A stretch of DNA of 64,000 nucleotides, from NCBI RefSeq assembly GCF_018812025.1, contig NC_063049.1:40041503-40105502 (forward strand). Reading direction: 5' to 3'. Below are positions 23,001 through 32,932 of this stretch, piece after piece. A model generated the notes under the pieces. The model did not search any database and was not told where the DNA came from. It saw nothing but the letters and a program-made list of their open reading frames with translations. Numbering within the stretch: position 1 is the stretch's first letter; each line of letters starts with the position of its first letter. A program made the position numbers and the translations under genes. This DNA comes from Megalobrama amblycephala. Taxonomy: Eukaryota; Chordata; Actinopteri; Cypriniformes; Xenocyprididae.

Positions 23001-24568
23001 TTTTTTTTTACAATGAGAACTTACATTGCAGGTGTTGTAGAAGTTACTGGCATCATCACCAAGCAGGATAGGTAAGCCCCGGAGCACAAGAGTGCGCATT
23101 GCTGTCACATCTGCTTCTTTCTGGAAGAAGATGAAAAAAAACAAAAAAAAACAAGTTCAAGATCATGAAACTTTAAAGCTACAGAAAAAATAAATTTACT
23201 TACTTCACCCAAAGATTTAAATTCTGTCATTAATTATATTAATTCTGTCACAGAATAATAAACAAAATTAAGGCTGCAGTAAACTCACGCCTGTATTCAT
23301 TTGCTGCATTAGCTCATCCAATTTCTCTCCAACGGTCCCTTTCTTGGACTTGAAGATTGTGACAAAGCGTGGTGTGTAGCGATCCACAGCACCATAAAAG
23401 TTACTCTGCAGATCTGTGGTGACTATCCTGTGAAACTCTGCAAACACCTACAACACATGCAAAAAAAAAGAAAAGAAAAAAAGACTGAGGGTTGGGACAG
23501 TGTGGATATTTGTTAATGCATGGTCAGGCCTACAGGCCAATTCTAAAGACAAACCTAAACAGAATGCAGTTTCTCATGGTCAAAAAAGGAATATGAATAA
23601 GTACTTACTTGTCTCTCGGTAAAAAGTGCTGGCCACCGCTCCATCAATGTTTTCACTGGAGTTTCAGCATCCACAATCTCATGTCTTCGCATTGAGAAGG
23701 TCAGGTCCATCTTTGATGCAATGAAAGTTCCACTAGGGTTCACTTTCCTCATTTCTTCAACCAGAAGCTGTCTCACAGCCTCTAGGCTATCTCCATTCTG
23801 CCCCTCAGGGTGTTCTGGTAAGTAATTTACCTCAGACCTTTTTGGCCTTTTCAGTCCTTTTGCTGCCATTCCCGGGCCACCTGTTTTGCCCCCGTTTACA
23901 CCAACCTCTACACATCCTGCTTTTCTTAGTTTAGTGCGATAGTTTCCCATTTTGAATTTCAAGCTGTGCTTCCAGCTAGAACACCCATCCGGCGAACCTT
24001 GCTCCTTAAGGCAGGGATGTTTGCTAATGAGCGCTAGTGCCACAGAATTAATACGCTCTTCATTTGGATAGGCATCAAACTTGTAAATAGTTTCAGCAAG
24101 CTTTTCTAAAATACTATGCTTCATGTCTCTTGTTACATTCAGGTACGTCTGGTCTCGTAGATATTGAAGATTAGCCTGTCTGAGTCTGAATTCCACATCG
24201 ACAGAAAAATTTGGAATGTCAAAAATCTCTGGCCATGGATTGTGTCTTGTAGATGAGCTGTCTGTGGGCAGAATCACTGTATCATCGGAATTATAGGAGT
24301 CATCAGACATGCTGGTGGTTGAGGCGGTAACCAACAATGGGATTACCTTCACTGTAGCTCTTGAAGCTGGTAGGTCACCTATGTCTTCAAGGTTGCAGAA
24401 GGCATTGTCAAAGTCTGAATCTTCATACATCACATTGAAGTCATACTGCAGATCGCATTTTTCTTTGATTTTTATCTTCAGCTCTTCAACAGTTTTGGGT
24501 TTTGCATCCATTGACAACTTCCTTATGTCCTGGTCAGTTAGGATGAGTCTTACTTTATAGCTTTCCAT
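20081..24568 (-). CDS. PB1-domain accessory protein of the CACTA-like element, four exons, 511 aa
   Basis: Minus-strand exons are 24,568-23,609, 23,447-23,289, 23,120-23,025 and 20,401-20,081. All are joined in phase 0 with GT-AG borders (donors GTAAGT, GTGAGT, GTAAGT; acceptors TTGTAG, TTCCAG, ATTCAG) and give 511 residues without a stop. The start is the ATG of MESYKVRL. A polypyrimidine tract plus TTAG ends 4 bases upstream, so the apparent upstream coding extension is intron. Residues 1-80 form a PB1-like domain with an acidic OPCA-type motif (YEDSDFDNAFCNLEDIGDL). A conserved middle (SKHPCLKE, LKFKMGNYRTKLRKAG) follows, then RWPALFTE and a C-terminal part (LDNLQNLPQAICVLFGLTYA). This architecture is familiar from teleost proteins annotated as SAM-domain-3-like. 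Its function in transposition is unknown; PB1 domains mediate protein-protein contacts. The last intron (2.6 kb) contains the Tc1 palindrome. Confidence 0.75.
20711..22033. mobile_element. Tc1-type palindromic element with about 610-bp arms
   Basis: The ends are CAGTCGTGCCCAAAATTATT and its exact reverse complement, flanked by TA on both sides. The left arm (20,711 to about 21,322) is the inverted copy of the right arm (about 21,422-22,033), around a loop of about 100 bp. Each arm encodes the C-terminal part of a Tc1 transposase. The right arm reads HQDNDPKQTSK and, after the usual spacing, SPDLNPKENEWSEL; the left arm gives the same on the minus strand. The N-terminal DNA-binding half is absent, so it is non-autonomous and foldback, made of two transposase 3' halves head to head. 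It lies in the last intron of the PB1 gene. Confidence 0.88.
22407..22650. repeat. Fish repeat built on GTTAACATTAGTTAA words
   Basis: TTGGTAACACTTATAGGTTC, repeated TTAGTTAACATTAGTTAA and AATGCACTGTGAACTAAC are the left part of a very common fish non-coding repeat. The right part is missing. Lies inside the last intron of the PB1 gene. Confidence 0.55.
22786..23000. repeat. Fragment with ACACTACCGGTCAAAAGTTC terminus
   Basis: The terminus ACTACCGGTCAAAAGTT is typical of an abundant vertebrate/fish non-autonomous DNA element. Only one end is recognisable before the poly(T) stretch that precedes the PB1 exon 3 donor. Confidence 0.45.
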
Positions 24569-24634
24569 GGTCCTAAAAAAAAAAAAAGAAGAAAAAAAGA
24601 AATTCTCTTTAGTGGCAATTTGATGTATTGTCAT

Positions 24635-27310
24635 TCAGCACAGAATGTAACGCTTCAGTGTCACATACACATTGCCTTTTACTCGGTAGGCAGATAAGGG
24701 GAAAACATCATTAAGCTCAGACAGATGGGTCACTGTAAGACACCGTGCCCCACCAAAACACAATTCATAAGAACGCAAATGTTCAATGTACCAGGAGCTC
24801 AAAATCCTGCAGACCAACAGGATTTCTGTGTTGATAACAACAATGTGTGTTATTTGTCTAAACTCTGGAAGACCTGAGCAACTTCCAACGGAGACGATCA
24901 TATCTGCACAGTATTTCACACCATGAACACATGCAGAGGATGCAACCAGCACTGAAGATTGCTTGCCATTTTGCTGATGTAGTGAACTCTGAACATTCTC
25001 AGGGAAGGATGTGACCATAACTGATCTCACTTTATAAATTTCCAAAGGAGGCTTGAAGAATGTTGAGGAATCCAAATGGAAGGCCATCATTTTCTGGTGT
25101 CTTACAGCTAAGGTATGTGCTACATTCTTGAAATTGCATGTGTCACGCACAACTTTCTTGAAAAATTTGTGCTTCCCTTCAAACCTCATTGTCCACACAT
25201 CTACTAGAGGGCCAAAGATTTGTATCATTTGAGGATAGTGTTCAATAAAATGATGTTTGGGACGAAGTCTGTAGTTTGGAAAAGTTTTCTGCAGTAACTC
25301 ACGATGTTCTGAGATTTTGCTGTCCAAGACGTGTATTAACTCTTCCGTAAAGTGTGCTGACATTACCAACTCCAGTGTATCTTTAAGAAGCATCAGTATC
25401 TCCCATGATTGGTCTCCTTCAGGCACGTTGTAGCCTATCATCAATGGAAGCAGCCTCAACAGAGACCAATTTTCATGACCATTTCCCCCACTAGTTCCCC
25501 TAGAGAAGGAAGTTTTTGGAATGATCTGTGGTTTGTCAGCTTTATCAGAAAATGTGTAAGGGAACTGCCTAATAGCCTTGTTCAAAGACTCCAAAGAAAT
25601 ATATTTTTTGGCAATCAAATCCTTAAGGCACAGTGACAATTCTGCTGGTACTAAACCCTCCAAAAAATCATGGAGAATGTCAGGTGGGAAACCATCCACC
25701 ACGTGAAAGTGTGTCAGTTTTTCAGATAGTGGACATCCTCTTTTTACGCCATGATGTTTTGCCATAGTATGGTCACGGGAAACCTCGTGCACATGTTTTT
25801 CATGGTTCTCTCTTGTCCTTGGCTGAAGTAGACCAGATCTGACCTCCTTATCCTGAATGCCATCTTGTTTACACATACAAAACCGACAAAAGTAATCCGC
25901 TGCAAAACTCTCCTGGAATCCTGCCAAAGAGTGAGCCCCCAAGTTGTCCGCTGCCACATACAGTACAGTGCCTTTAACACTTTCTGCTAATCGTTCAACA
26001 TACACACCACTTTCCTCAAGAGTTGCAATGTCCTGAATGAGAGGACGAAGAACTTCATGATAGCCATGCTCTTTTACAGTGTTAACCTTGCACAAAAGTG
26101 CAAGTTGGATTGAGTGAAGAGCCGACCGATACTTGGAATCAAGATTAGCAAGTACCCAATACACGGCACATAGTTTGTGTTTTTTCTTGGAGGTTCCAAT
26201 TGGATTAGCAACTTCAAAATCATCAATGTATAGACCAAGGGAAATCCTACATTCTTCTACATTTAAAAGAATATTTTCTTTGAAATGAGAGCCATCTCTG
26301 AACGAGTGGTATCCTTCATGTGAAAACCCCTCTGCGTGCAGCACCTTATCCAAAATGTCCTTATTGTTAAGCAATGTCTTCAACATTTTCAGTATGGGGA
26401 CATACACAAATGAGTGATCTTTATCAAGAGCAAACTCAACTGGCATAACAACTGGAAATTCTCGCAGCATATAAGATTCTTTTCTGCTGGCTGTTGACAG
26501 GGATCCTTCTGCACTGGTAAATTTCAGCAGGACATTACTTTGTGACACTACACTTACAATGTCACTTACTATGGAATTATCCACATCACTACAGTGCTGA
26601 CTGATAATTTTCTGGACAGCATTTTGTAGTAAGGGCTGTGAAAGCATTTGAATCTGATTAATCTGCTGGATTACTTCTTGTGCGGCGCTTTCAGATATGT
26701 GCAGGATTGCTTGCATTTTCAAAAATAATGAAGCCAGGTTACGTTCCAACTGAATTTCTAAGTCCTGCATGTCATCTACAGACTCTTCACAATCGTCATC
26801 CTGTAAAGGCACCTCTTCGTCCACTTCAGTCAGTTGATCTGATTGTTCAATGTTTGAAAGTATTGGACCTTTAAATTGTGTTGTAGTACTCCCACTGTGT
26901 ACTCGGCTTTTGTGAGCATTAAACGTTGAATATACATTGCTCTCAAACTGACAGCCTTCATATGGGCATGAAACGCTTTGTTTAAGTTTTAAATGGCTGC
27001 GTAAATGTGTGAAAAACTCAGCTTCAGTGCAGGGCTGCACATACTCGCATAACTGGCAGTGAAACGCAAATTTGGGTTCACTTGTTTGTCTGTCTGATTG
27101 AGAGTGCCAAACAGATAAGTGCACTTTGAGTGCGTTAAAAGACTTGAAAGAGCACAAGCAATCCATATGAAGACATGGTATTGGCTGCTGCCGAGTGAAG
27201 CCTCCATGTTTTAAACGATAATGTTTTAACAAAAGTCCTCTTTTGTTTGCAGAAAAAATACAGTGCTTACAGTTCCACTGCATCTGCAAGAAATTATTTG
27301 AAGTGGACAT
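24635..27310 (-). CDS. CACTA/EnSpm-like transposase, 891 aa, intact
   Basis: An uninterrupted frame. Four C2H2 fingers lie at residues 14-35, 46-69, 85-106 and 115-138, the DNA-recognition end. An acidic, Gln-rich linker (150-240) follows, then the catalytic half. Motifs seen are LGLYIDDFEVANP (359-370), LYVAADNLGAHS (450-461), a Cys-rich YFCRFCMCK (473-481), VDGFPPDILHDFLEG (538-552), RPKHHFIEHYP (683-693) and TMRFEGKHKFFKK (707-719). By analogy with TNP2-type transposases I infer D363/D364, D455 and E711 as the metal-binding triad. The PPDxxHDxxEG block is the strongest family signature. The frame opens at M1, but TTTCTTGCAG directly before M10 (27,283) is a good splice acceptor, so translation may start there. 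The stop is followed directly by the ATG of the spurious upstream extension of the PB1 frame. Confidence 0.85.
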   Translation of the reverse strand: MSTSNNFLQMQWNCKHCIFSANKRGLLLKHYRLKHGGFTRQQPIPCLHMDCLCSFKSFNALKVHLSVWHSQSDRQTSEPKFAFHCQLCEYVQPCTEAEFFTHLRSHLKLKQSVSCPYEGCQFESNVYSTFNAHKSRVHSGSTTTQFKGPILSNIEQSDQLTEVDEEVPLQDDDCEESVDDMQDLEIQLERNLASLFLKMQAILHISESAAQEVIQQINQIQMLSQPLLQNAVQKIISQHCSDVDNSIVSDIVSVVSQSNVLLKFTSAEGSLSTASRKESYMLREFPVVMPVEFALDKDHSFVYVPILKMLKTLLNNKDILDKVLHAEGFSHEGYHSFRDGSHFKENILLNVEECRISLGLYIDDFEVANPIGTSKKKHKLCAVYWVLANLDSKYRSALHSIQLALLCKVNTVKEHGYHEVLRPLIQDIATLEESGVYVERLAESVKGTVLYVAADNLGAHSLAGFQESFAADYFCRFCMCKQDGIQDKEVRSGLLQPRTRENHEKHVHEVSRDHTMAKHHGVKRGCPLSEKLTHFHVVDGFPPDILHDFLEGLVPAELSLCLKDLIAKKYISLESLNKAIRQFPYTFSDKADKPQIIPKTSFSRGTSGGNGHENWSLLRLLPLMIGYNVPEGDQSWEILMLLKDTLELVMSAHFTEELIHVLDSKISEHRELLQKTFPNYRLRPKHHFIEHYPQMIQIFGPLVDVWTMRFEGKHKFFKKVVRDTCNFKNVAHTLAVRHQKMMAFHLDSSTFFKPPLEIYKVRSVMVTSFPENVQSSLHQQNGKQSSVLVASSACVHGVKYCADMIVSVGSCSGLPEFRQITHIVVINTEILLVCRILSSWYIEHLRSYELCFGGARCLTVTHLSELNDVFPLSAYRVKGNVYVTLKRYILC

Positions 27311-27409
27311 ATATTTTAAGTTGGTTTAGTCAACAAAATATTAACAAAATATAAAGTGCAGCATAGTGAACACTGTCACAAACTATTTCTTCAAAGGAAA
27401 AGTCCTCAC

Positions 27410-27472
27410 CAGTGTATCAAGACCTGTGCGTTGAAGACCAATCAGGAGGCAGCTGCCAGAAGGACGACTTTT
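27410..27472 (-). other. Candidate non-coding leader exon 2 of the CACTA-like element
   Basis: Minus-strand acceptor TTGTCTTTTTTTAG lies just upstream of 27,472 and donor CACTG|GTGAGG begins at 27,409. The 63-bp exon has no ATG. It could splice to the acceptor before transposase M10 (27,283) or to the acceptor 4 bp before the PB1-gene ATG (24,572). Confidence 0.4.
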
Positions 27473-28284
27473 CTAAAAAAAGACAACAAAATTTAATTAA
27501 CAGGAGGTTCTGCTTTGTAAAATTAAAGACACATTCCTTGATATGTGCATGTTCTACAAGCATTACAGAAAATATACCTTTAAATACGAAGTTCTATAAA
27601 TATGTATTTGTGACTTCAGTACAGACAATTTTAAAACAGTGTTTCCTCTGATTACTTTCAGTAATGGTGTGCCAGTACGAAAACAAAAATTGGAAAAGAA
27701 AAGGTTCATGTGATATTAAGATTGCTTAGTTTAACATCACTTAACATTACTAAGTTTCTTATGTTAGTAGATTGCTCATTATATCAGCAGTGATATAAAG
27801 CAGTTGAGTTTGAGTAAAAAACAATTTACAGTGTTTGTATTATATTCTTAATTTACTGAATTTAAAAATAATAGTATAATGTTACTGTGAAATCACAAAA
27901 CATGTCAAAAATAATCACAAAAGTCATCTCTGCATAAACTGCAGGTTACATATAACTGTAAATGTCGCCGTTTCAACAGATTTGTAACGTTCGTCATTTA
28001 TAAACCAAAGCCAACAGAGGAGAATGCATCAGGGAAAATGGTAGAATAGAAAACCATAATTCATATTGTATTTGGGACAATTAAAACTATTTTTTAGTCA
28101 ATCCAGGAACCGTTGTGGTACCTGATAGTTTTATATGCAAAAAAAGAGGTCAAACCATATTCTTCAAGATCTGATAATATCAAAATTATTTGGTACACAT
28201 TAATTAGCATTACACATTAAAACTAGCAACAGACAGTAAAAAAAAAAATATATTAATTCAAATGTTGCATGCTTGATTACTTAC

Positions 28285-28500
28285 CTTATTATTCTTCTAC
28301 TTCTTGCAAAAACGTAACGAAGCTCCGGATAAAAACGTAGGCAGCCAGTCAACGTCTTTCCACATCTGCAAAATTGGCGCCGAGATAACTACAGATTCAA
28401 TCGCGCATGCTCTTGCAAGTGCCGCTTCTTCTTCTTCGTTTTTTCTGCACATTAGGCACGCTTTAATGCACTGCTGCCTCTCAGTGGTGTAATAACGTCA
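28285..28500 (-). promoter_or_regulatory. Probable promoter and leader exon 1 of the CACTA-like element
   Basis: This is the only CpG-containing, GC-richer stretch upstream of the two genes. It ends with a strong donor, AATAAG|GTAAGTAATC (intron from 28,284). Transcription leftward from here would cover both genes. The transcription start cannot be fixed from sequence and no TATA box is obvious. Confidence 0.4.
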
Positions 28501-28684
28501 TTGCATCCTTTGTTGCTACTTGCTTGTTTCAAGTAAGCGTCACTCAAGCAATTAAGTAAACTGTTATTTTCAACCTGCAATTGACTGTAACTCAACAAAA
28601 CCTAGTAAGAAGTATGTATTTTATATTACTGAGTAAAGTTAACTAAGTATATGTGAGTCAGTAAAGCTATTAGAATTTACAGTG

Positions 28685-29575
28685 AAGGTGTTTATAATCA
28701 GCTCCTGATAAAATAATAAAATAAAATAAAATAAATAAAAGCTAAAATAAACAATAAAATTAAAAAATTATATTAAATTAAATAAATAAATTACATTTAA
28801 AAAAAAATCTAATAAATAAATAATAAAATCAAATTAAATTAAATTAAAAATGTAATGGTAAATGTAAAATATAAATAAACTAAACTAAACTAAACTAAAC
28901 AAATAAAATAAAATTAAATAAAATTAAATTAAATTAAATTAAAAAGCTAAAATAAACAACAATAAAATTAAAAAATTAAATTAAATAAATAAATTACATT
29001 TAAAAAATAAAATAAATAAATAATAAAATTCAATTCAATTCAATTCAATTAAAAATAAAAATTTAAATGTAAATGCAAATGTAAAATGTAACTAAACTCA
29101 AATAAAATAAAATAAAATAAAAGCTAAAATAAACAATAAAATTAAAAAATTAAATTAAATAAATAAATTACATTTAAAAAATAAAATAAATAAATAATAA
29201 AATCAAATTCAATTCAATTAAAAATAAAAATGTAAATGTAAATGCAAATGTAAAATGTAACTAAAATAAAATAAAATAAAATAAAATAAATAAATAAAAT
29301 AAAAGCTAAAATAAACAATAAAATTAAAAAATTAAATTAAATTAAATAAATAAATTACATTTAAAAAATAAAATAAATAAATAATAAAATCAAATTCAAT
29401 TCAATTAAAAATAAAAATGTAAATGTAAATGCAAATGTAAAATGTAAATAAAATAAAATAAAATAAAATAAAATAAAATAAAATAAAATAAAATAAAATA
29501 AAATAAAATAAAATAAAATAAAATAAAATAAAATAAAATAAAATAAAATAAAATAAAAATCATTAAACCGATTCC
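28685..29575. repeat. AT-rich tandem array: four units of about 180-200 bp plus (AAAAT)n
   Basis: Units starting AAAAGCTAAAATAAACAATA recur at about 28,738, 28,943, 29,119 and 29,302. Each continues with AATTAAAAAATTAAATTAAA, ATTACATTTAAAAAATAAAA, TCAAATTCAATTCAATT and AAATGTAAATGCAAATGTAA. The array ends in about 25 AAAAT pentamers (29,440-29,565). The long minus-strand open frame (FYFIL repeats) is an artefact. Confidence 0.92.
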
Positions 29576-29624
29576 ACATACAGTATGTGTAGCATTTTGA
29601 AAGCAGATTTGCTTTTAAAATGTC

Positions 29625-29690
29625 TGTGTGGCTGTTGTGACATTTTGTGGTCCTTATTTCTAATGGAGGGTGTTTCTAATCAGCTCCCGA
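29625..29690 (+). other. Paralogous empty target site of the CACTA-like insertion
   Basis: Reads TTTTGTGGTCC, TTATTTCTAATGGAGGG, then TGTTTCTAATCAGCTCC. The left flank of the transposon ends TTGTGGTCC...AATTTCTACTGGAA and its right flank starts AAGGTGTTTATAATCAGCTC. Removing the element and one copy of AA gives TGGAAGGTGTTTATAATCAG, lining up with TGGAGGGTGTTTCTAATCAG here. This supports the element borders and a 2-bp TSD. The left flank has about 10 extra bases, so the copies have diverged. Confidence 0.5.
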
Positions 29691-31355
29691 GGATTTCCCC
29701 ACAGGGACAATGCTTGAACAAGAGGAGCATAACGGGGTCATGCAGACTTGACCCCCAGACTGCCATGTAATCATCTACACGTTTAATGAAGGTTGTGCTT
29801 GCACATCCTCTCCATTAAGAAAAAAGAGAATGAAGCAATAAAAAGCCATTGAGGGTCTCAGGCAGTAAGTCTCTCTCATCCCTCATTCAAACACCATCCA
29901 TTGTTGAGTGATGTCGGCTGTTCCTCATGGGAATCTGTGAGGTTTCAGAAGATGCTAACAATATAAATGCAAACACACACTGCTTTGTTGTTATCACTCA
30001 TCATGCCAAGGAAGCAAAATATATCGGTACCATAATGCTTATCAAATGATATTATTGTTTTTCTTTACAGGTCCATGATGGATATTTAATAGTGCACACT
30101 CTTACTCTACCTTTACATATAGATTATTTTAAACACTCTTTTAAAATTCATTTTTAATAATGCTAATAATTTAATAATACTGTTAAATATAGTCTTTAGC
30201 AAATCACAAAATTAATATCCGTCTTTCATGCTTTCTGTTATAATGTTGTAAAGCTATATCGAATTTTAATATTGTTCAAAATCCAAATAATAATTCTCAG
30301 TTTATCTACATTGGACAGCATCTTAATATCTGTGGATTTGTACAGCACACATTTTGTGTTCTGTTGGGAAAGAAAGACCCAATCACAATCCAGTATGTAA
30401 ATCGGCCTATATGTACAAAAAAGAACCAATGAATTTTCAAACTTTAAATTTTCTTAAAAAGTTCATGTTTTTAAGTTATAATAACTGTAACCAGAATGTT
30501 TGAAGATCATCAATACAGTGTTGCCTGTGAAAACACATTGCTCTTCTAAACTCATTTACTGCACTGCTATGCGTTTGTTCTCTAGTGCATTCTGGTTCCA
30601 CTGTATTCATAACTGCTGTGTCTTTCCACATTGATGAATGGCCGAGGGGCATGCAGGGCTGCCAGGGGAGCATTTTATGTAAGAGATAGCTAATCCCATT
30701 ACTCTCTTAGCTGGAACATTGCAGTGTGCCGCACTGCCAGAGGCTGAGAGTTTTGGCCCGTGACTGAAGCATTAAGCCAAGAGAGGGAGGGAAGAGCCCG
30801 TCCCACTGTAACCTCCATGGATGACTTTGAATCACACACACAAATATCATATTAGTACTATTATGGGAAAGAAATACTGTGTCTGTGTATGCATCCAAGA
30901 GAAAGAGCAAGACAGTGAAGAAAATAAACATCAATACCCGTAATACTCCACTCTATGAATGATAAATAGAATAGATATCTGTTCTGAAACAAATAAAAGG
31001 CTCAGTGACAGATAAGGATGTCTAAGATGGATAGAAGGATAGGAAAAGAAGGATAAGAAAAACAGGAAAAAATCTTTGTAATCTGTACTCATGTTGGTAA
31101 TTAGGGAAAAAAATTATAATAGAAAAAAAAAATCAACCATTTTCAGCAAAAAGATTTCATGAAAAAATGTCTAGAGTTATCATTATCAATCAGTAAAATA
31201 ATACTCAAATATTGTGCTTATAACTTGTAACACACCGTAAAAGTTTCAAAATACATTTTTGAATCATGAATACCATTAGGTTTTCTTAGGATTACTTCAT
31301 TTGACATTGTAAAACCATAACTAACCTTACCATGTCATAAAAAAGATCAAAATAT
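29691..31355. other. No gene recognised
   Basis: Mixed AT-rich sequence. Short frames at 30,238-30,934 on the minus strand have no recognised motif. Confidence 0.55.
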
Positions 31356-31359
31356 TTAA

Positions 31360-32198
31360 CCCTTAAATGCATGTCTGTTTCGCCAATCATTCTTACATAT
31401 TCGGGTCTTTATCGACCCGGATCTATATCTAACACGGAAGGATCTCTACCTGTCGCGATAATATAAAACTCCTCTGATATTAGAGTAACAATTACAGAAG
31501 AATAAAATAAATCGTATTTTGTTATGTTTTGGAGCTTGAAAGGGCTCAGTTTGAGCATATGTTTTATGCCATCATCACTGTCCTCGTCAGAGCTCATTTC
31601 CCAGTAAATTCAGCAAATAATGGGCTAGTTTTATGTTTGAGGTCACGAATATGAGCCCATTCGTGATCTCAAACGTATTCTCAAAACTATATAATTTTCA
31701 ACATCTTCAAAATCAATATTTTGATCGCTAACAGCTTCATCAGATTCATCCTGTAACAGTTACAGTCATATTTGATTGCGTTTAGTACTTGCTCTGCAGT
31801 AAATCGCTGAGCCATTTCATGTTTTTCTTTTTTTTTTTTTTCTGTCTGAATGAATCGTCACTTCAGCATTGTGTATCAGACATTGCCACCTTGTGGAATA
31901 AAGGTGTATTGCACTTATTCCGGCATCTAAAATTCAATTATTGTTGTGCAGAAAAAATATATGTACACTCATACACACCTCGGGTCGTTTGCGACCCTAT
32001 ACAATTTTTTTTTACAAAAAATGAATACAAAAATAGGCATTCTTTTATAATTTTATGATTTTTTTCTTGTTATATTCTTTATAATTAATTGATTGAGGAA
32101 TACCAAGAAGGTTGATGTCTAACTTTAAAAAATTAATGACGAGGAGGGTAGTGAATAACGTCCCGGGTCACTAAAAACCCGAGGTATGCATTTAAGGG
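31360..32198 (-). mobile_element. piggyBac-like deletion derivative, 839 bp
   Basis: Flanked on both sides by TTAA (31,356-31,359 and 32,199-32,202). Termini CCCTTAAATGCATGTC and, as reverse complement, CCCTTAAATGCATACC form a 12-base perfect inverted repeat starting with CCC, the classic piggyBac layout. The minus strand carries the start of a transposase-like frame (next entry), so it is an internally deleted autonomous element. Subterminal CGGGTC/GACCCG words near both ends are also seen in fish piggyBac relatives. Confidence 0.8.
31409..31815 (-). pseudogene. N-terminal remnant of a piggyBac-type transposase
   Basis: From ATG at 31,815 the frame begins MAQRFTAEQVLNAI. A frame change then leads to an acidic DESDEAVSDQNIDFEDVE and, further on, MSSDEDSDDGIKHML. 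An RF(T/S)xxxALxx(I/L) start followed by acidic DE/SD-rich segments is how fish piggyBac transposases begin. The catalytic core is absent, and frameshifts and stops separate the three pieces. Confidence 0.6.
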
Positions 32199-32303
32199 TT
32201 AAAACTGATATAACTGATATTTTTCTTCTCACATCACTTCCTGAACTTTGATCAAAACTACTTAAAAGTTTGTTTTTCCCCCAACCAATTTCAGCCTTTT
32301 AAT

Positions 32304-32755
32304 TAGGGACGCACTGATATGAACATTTTGGCCAATACTGATAACTGATCATTCTTTATATGTGAAAGCCAATAACCGATATATTGGCCGATAAATTATT
32401 ATATAATTTTTGAGAGCCTGATTACAAAAACAATAGTTTCACCATTAAAAGCCATGTACCGAGCACACAATTATAATGTTCTCATTAAATTTTATGCTTG
32501 TATGACAGACTTGCGCTGCACGTGTTGCACTTAACTGTATTTTCCTTTTTGAGGTGATTTCAATCATATTTCAAGCAATTCAAAACCATCTTGGTGGACA
32601 GTGCACATCTGAAGTGTCTCAGCTGAAGGAAATAATCCATTATTTATCGGCTTTGATATATTGGCCAAATTTTCTTATCTGGCCGATAACGATAAAATTA
32701 AAAATGAACATATCGGTCGATACCAATATGGTGGCCGATATATTGTGCATCCCTA
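32304..32755. mobile_element. hAT-type MITE, 452 bp
   Basis: Termini TAGGGACGCACTGATA and TATTGTGCATCCCTA are inverted repeats. The flanks CTTTTAAT and CGTTTAAT are an 8-bp TSD with one mismatch. The interior is rich in CCGATA/TATCGG words like other zebrafish hAT MITEs. No coding capacity. Confidence 0.82.
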
Positions 32756-32932
32756 CGTTTAATGAGTCTCCGGTCAGTTATACCACCTAGACATTTTTGA
32801 CTTTAACATGTTCATCATTCAGCAATTTTAATATATCTTTGAGTAACTCAGAAATTCAGCCACAAAAAAAAAAAGAGCACTGCGTCATTGTTGACCAAAA
32901 CTATTTCAGTGTCAATTCTCATTAAAGACTCA

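Larger units (their letters stand above)
19065..28684 (-). mobile_element. CACTA/EnSpm-like DNA transposon, about 9.6 kb, coding-intact
   Basis: The termini are CACTGTAAAATCCAATAAGT on the left and, as reverse complement, CACTGTAAATTCTAATAGCT on the right, an inverted repeat beginning with the CACTG used by animal CACTA elements. A 2-bp AA flanks both ends, fitting the 2-3 bp TSD of this superfamily. The subterminal region has a 40-bp direct repeat (19,103-19,143 and 19,447-19,486, core GCAAACCGATTGCCTT). Both genes read leftward from a GC-richer region near the right end. The 891-residue transposase frame is uninterrupted, and a second gene is intact after removing three canonical introns. 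A Tc1 palindrome (20,711-22,033) and smaller repeats (22,407-22,650; 22,786-23,000) lie in the last intron. Superfamily assignment rests on termini plus protein architecture. Confidence 0.75.

Noticed and set aside
24569..24634. N-terminal extension of the PB1 frame (MTIHQIATKEN...)
   Set aside because: It contains a polypyrimidine tract ending in TTAG directly before the conserved start; read as intron.
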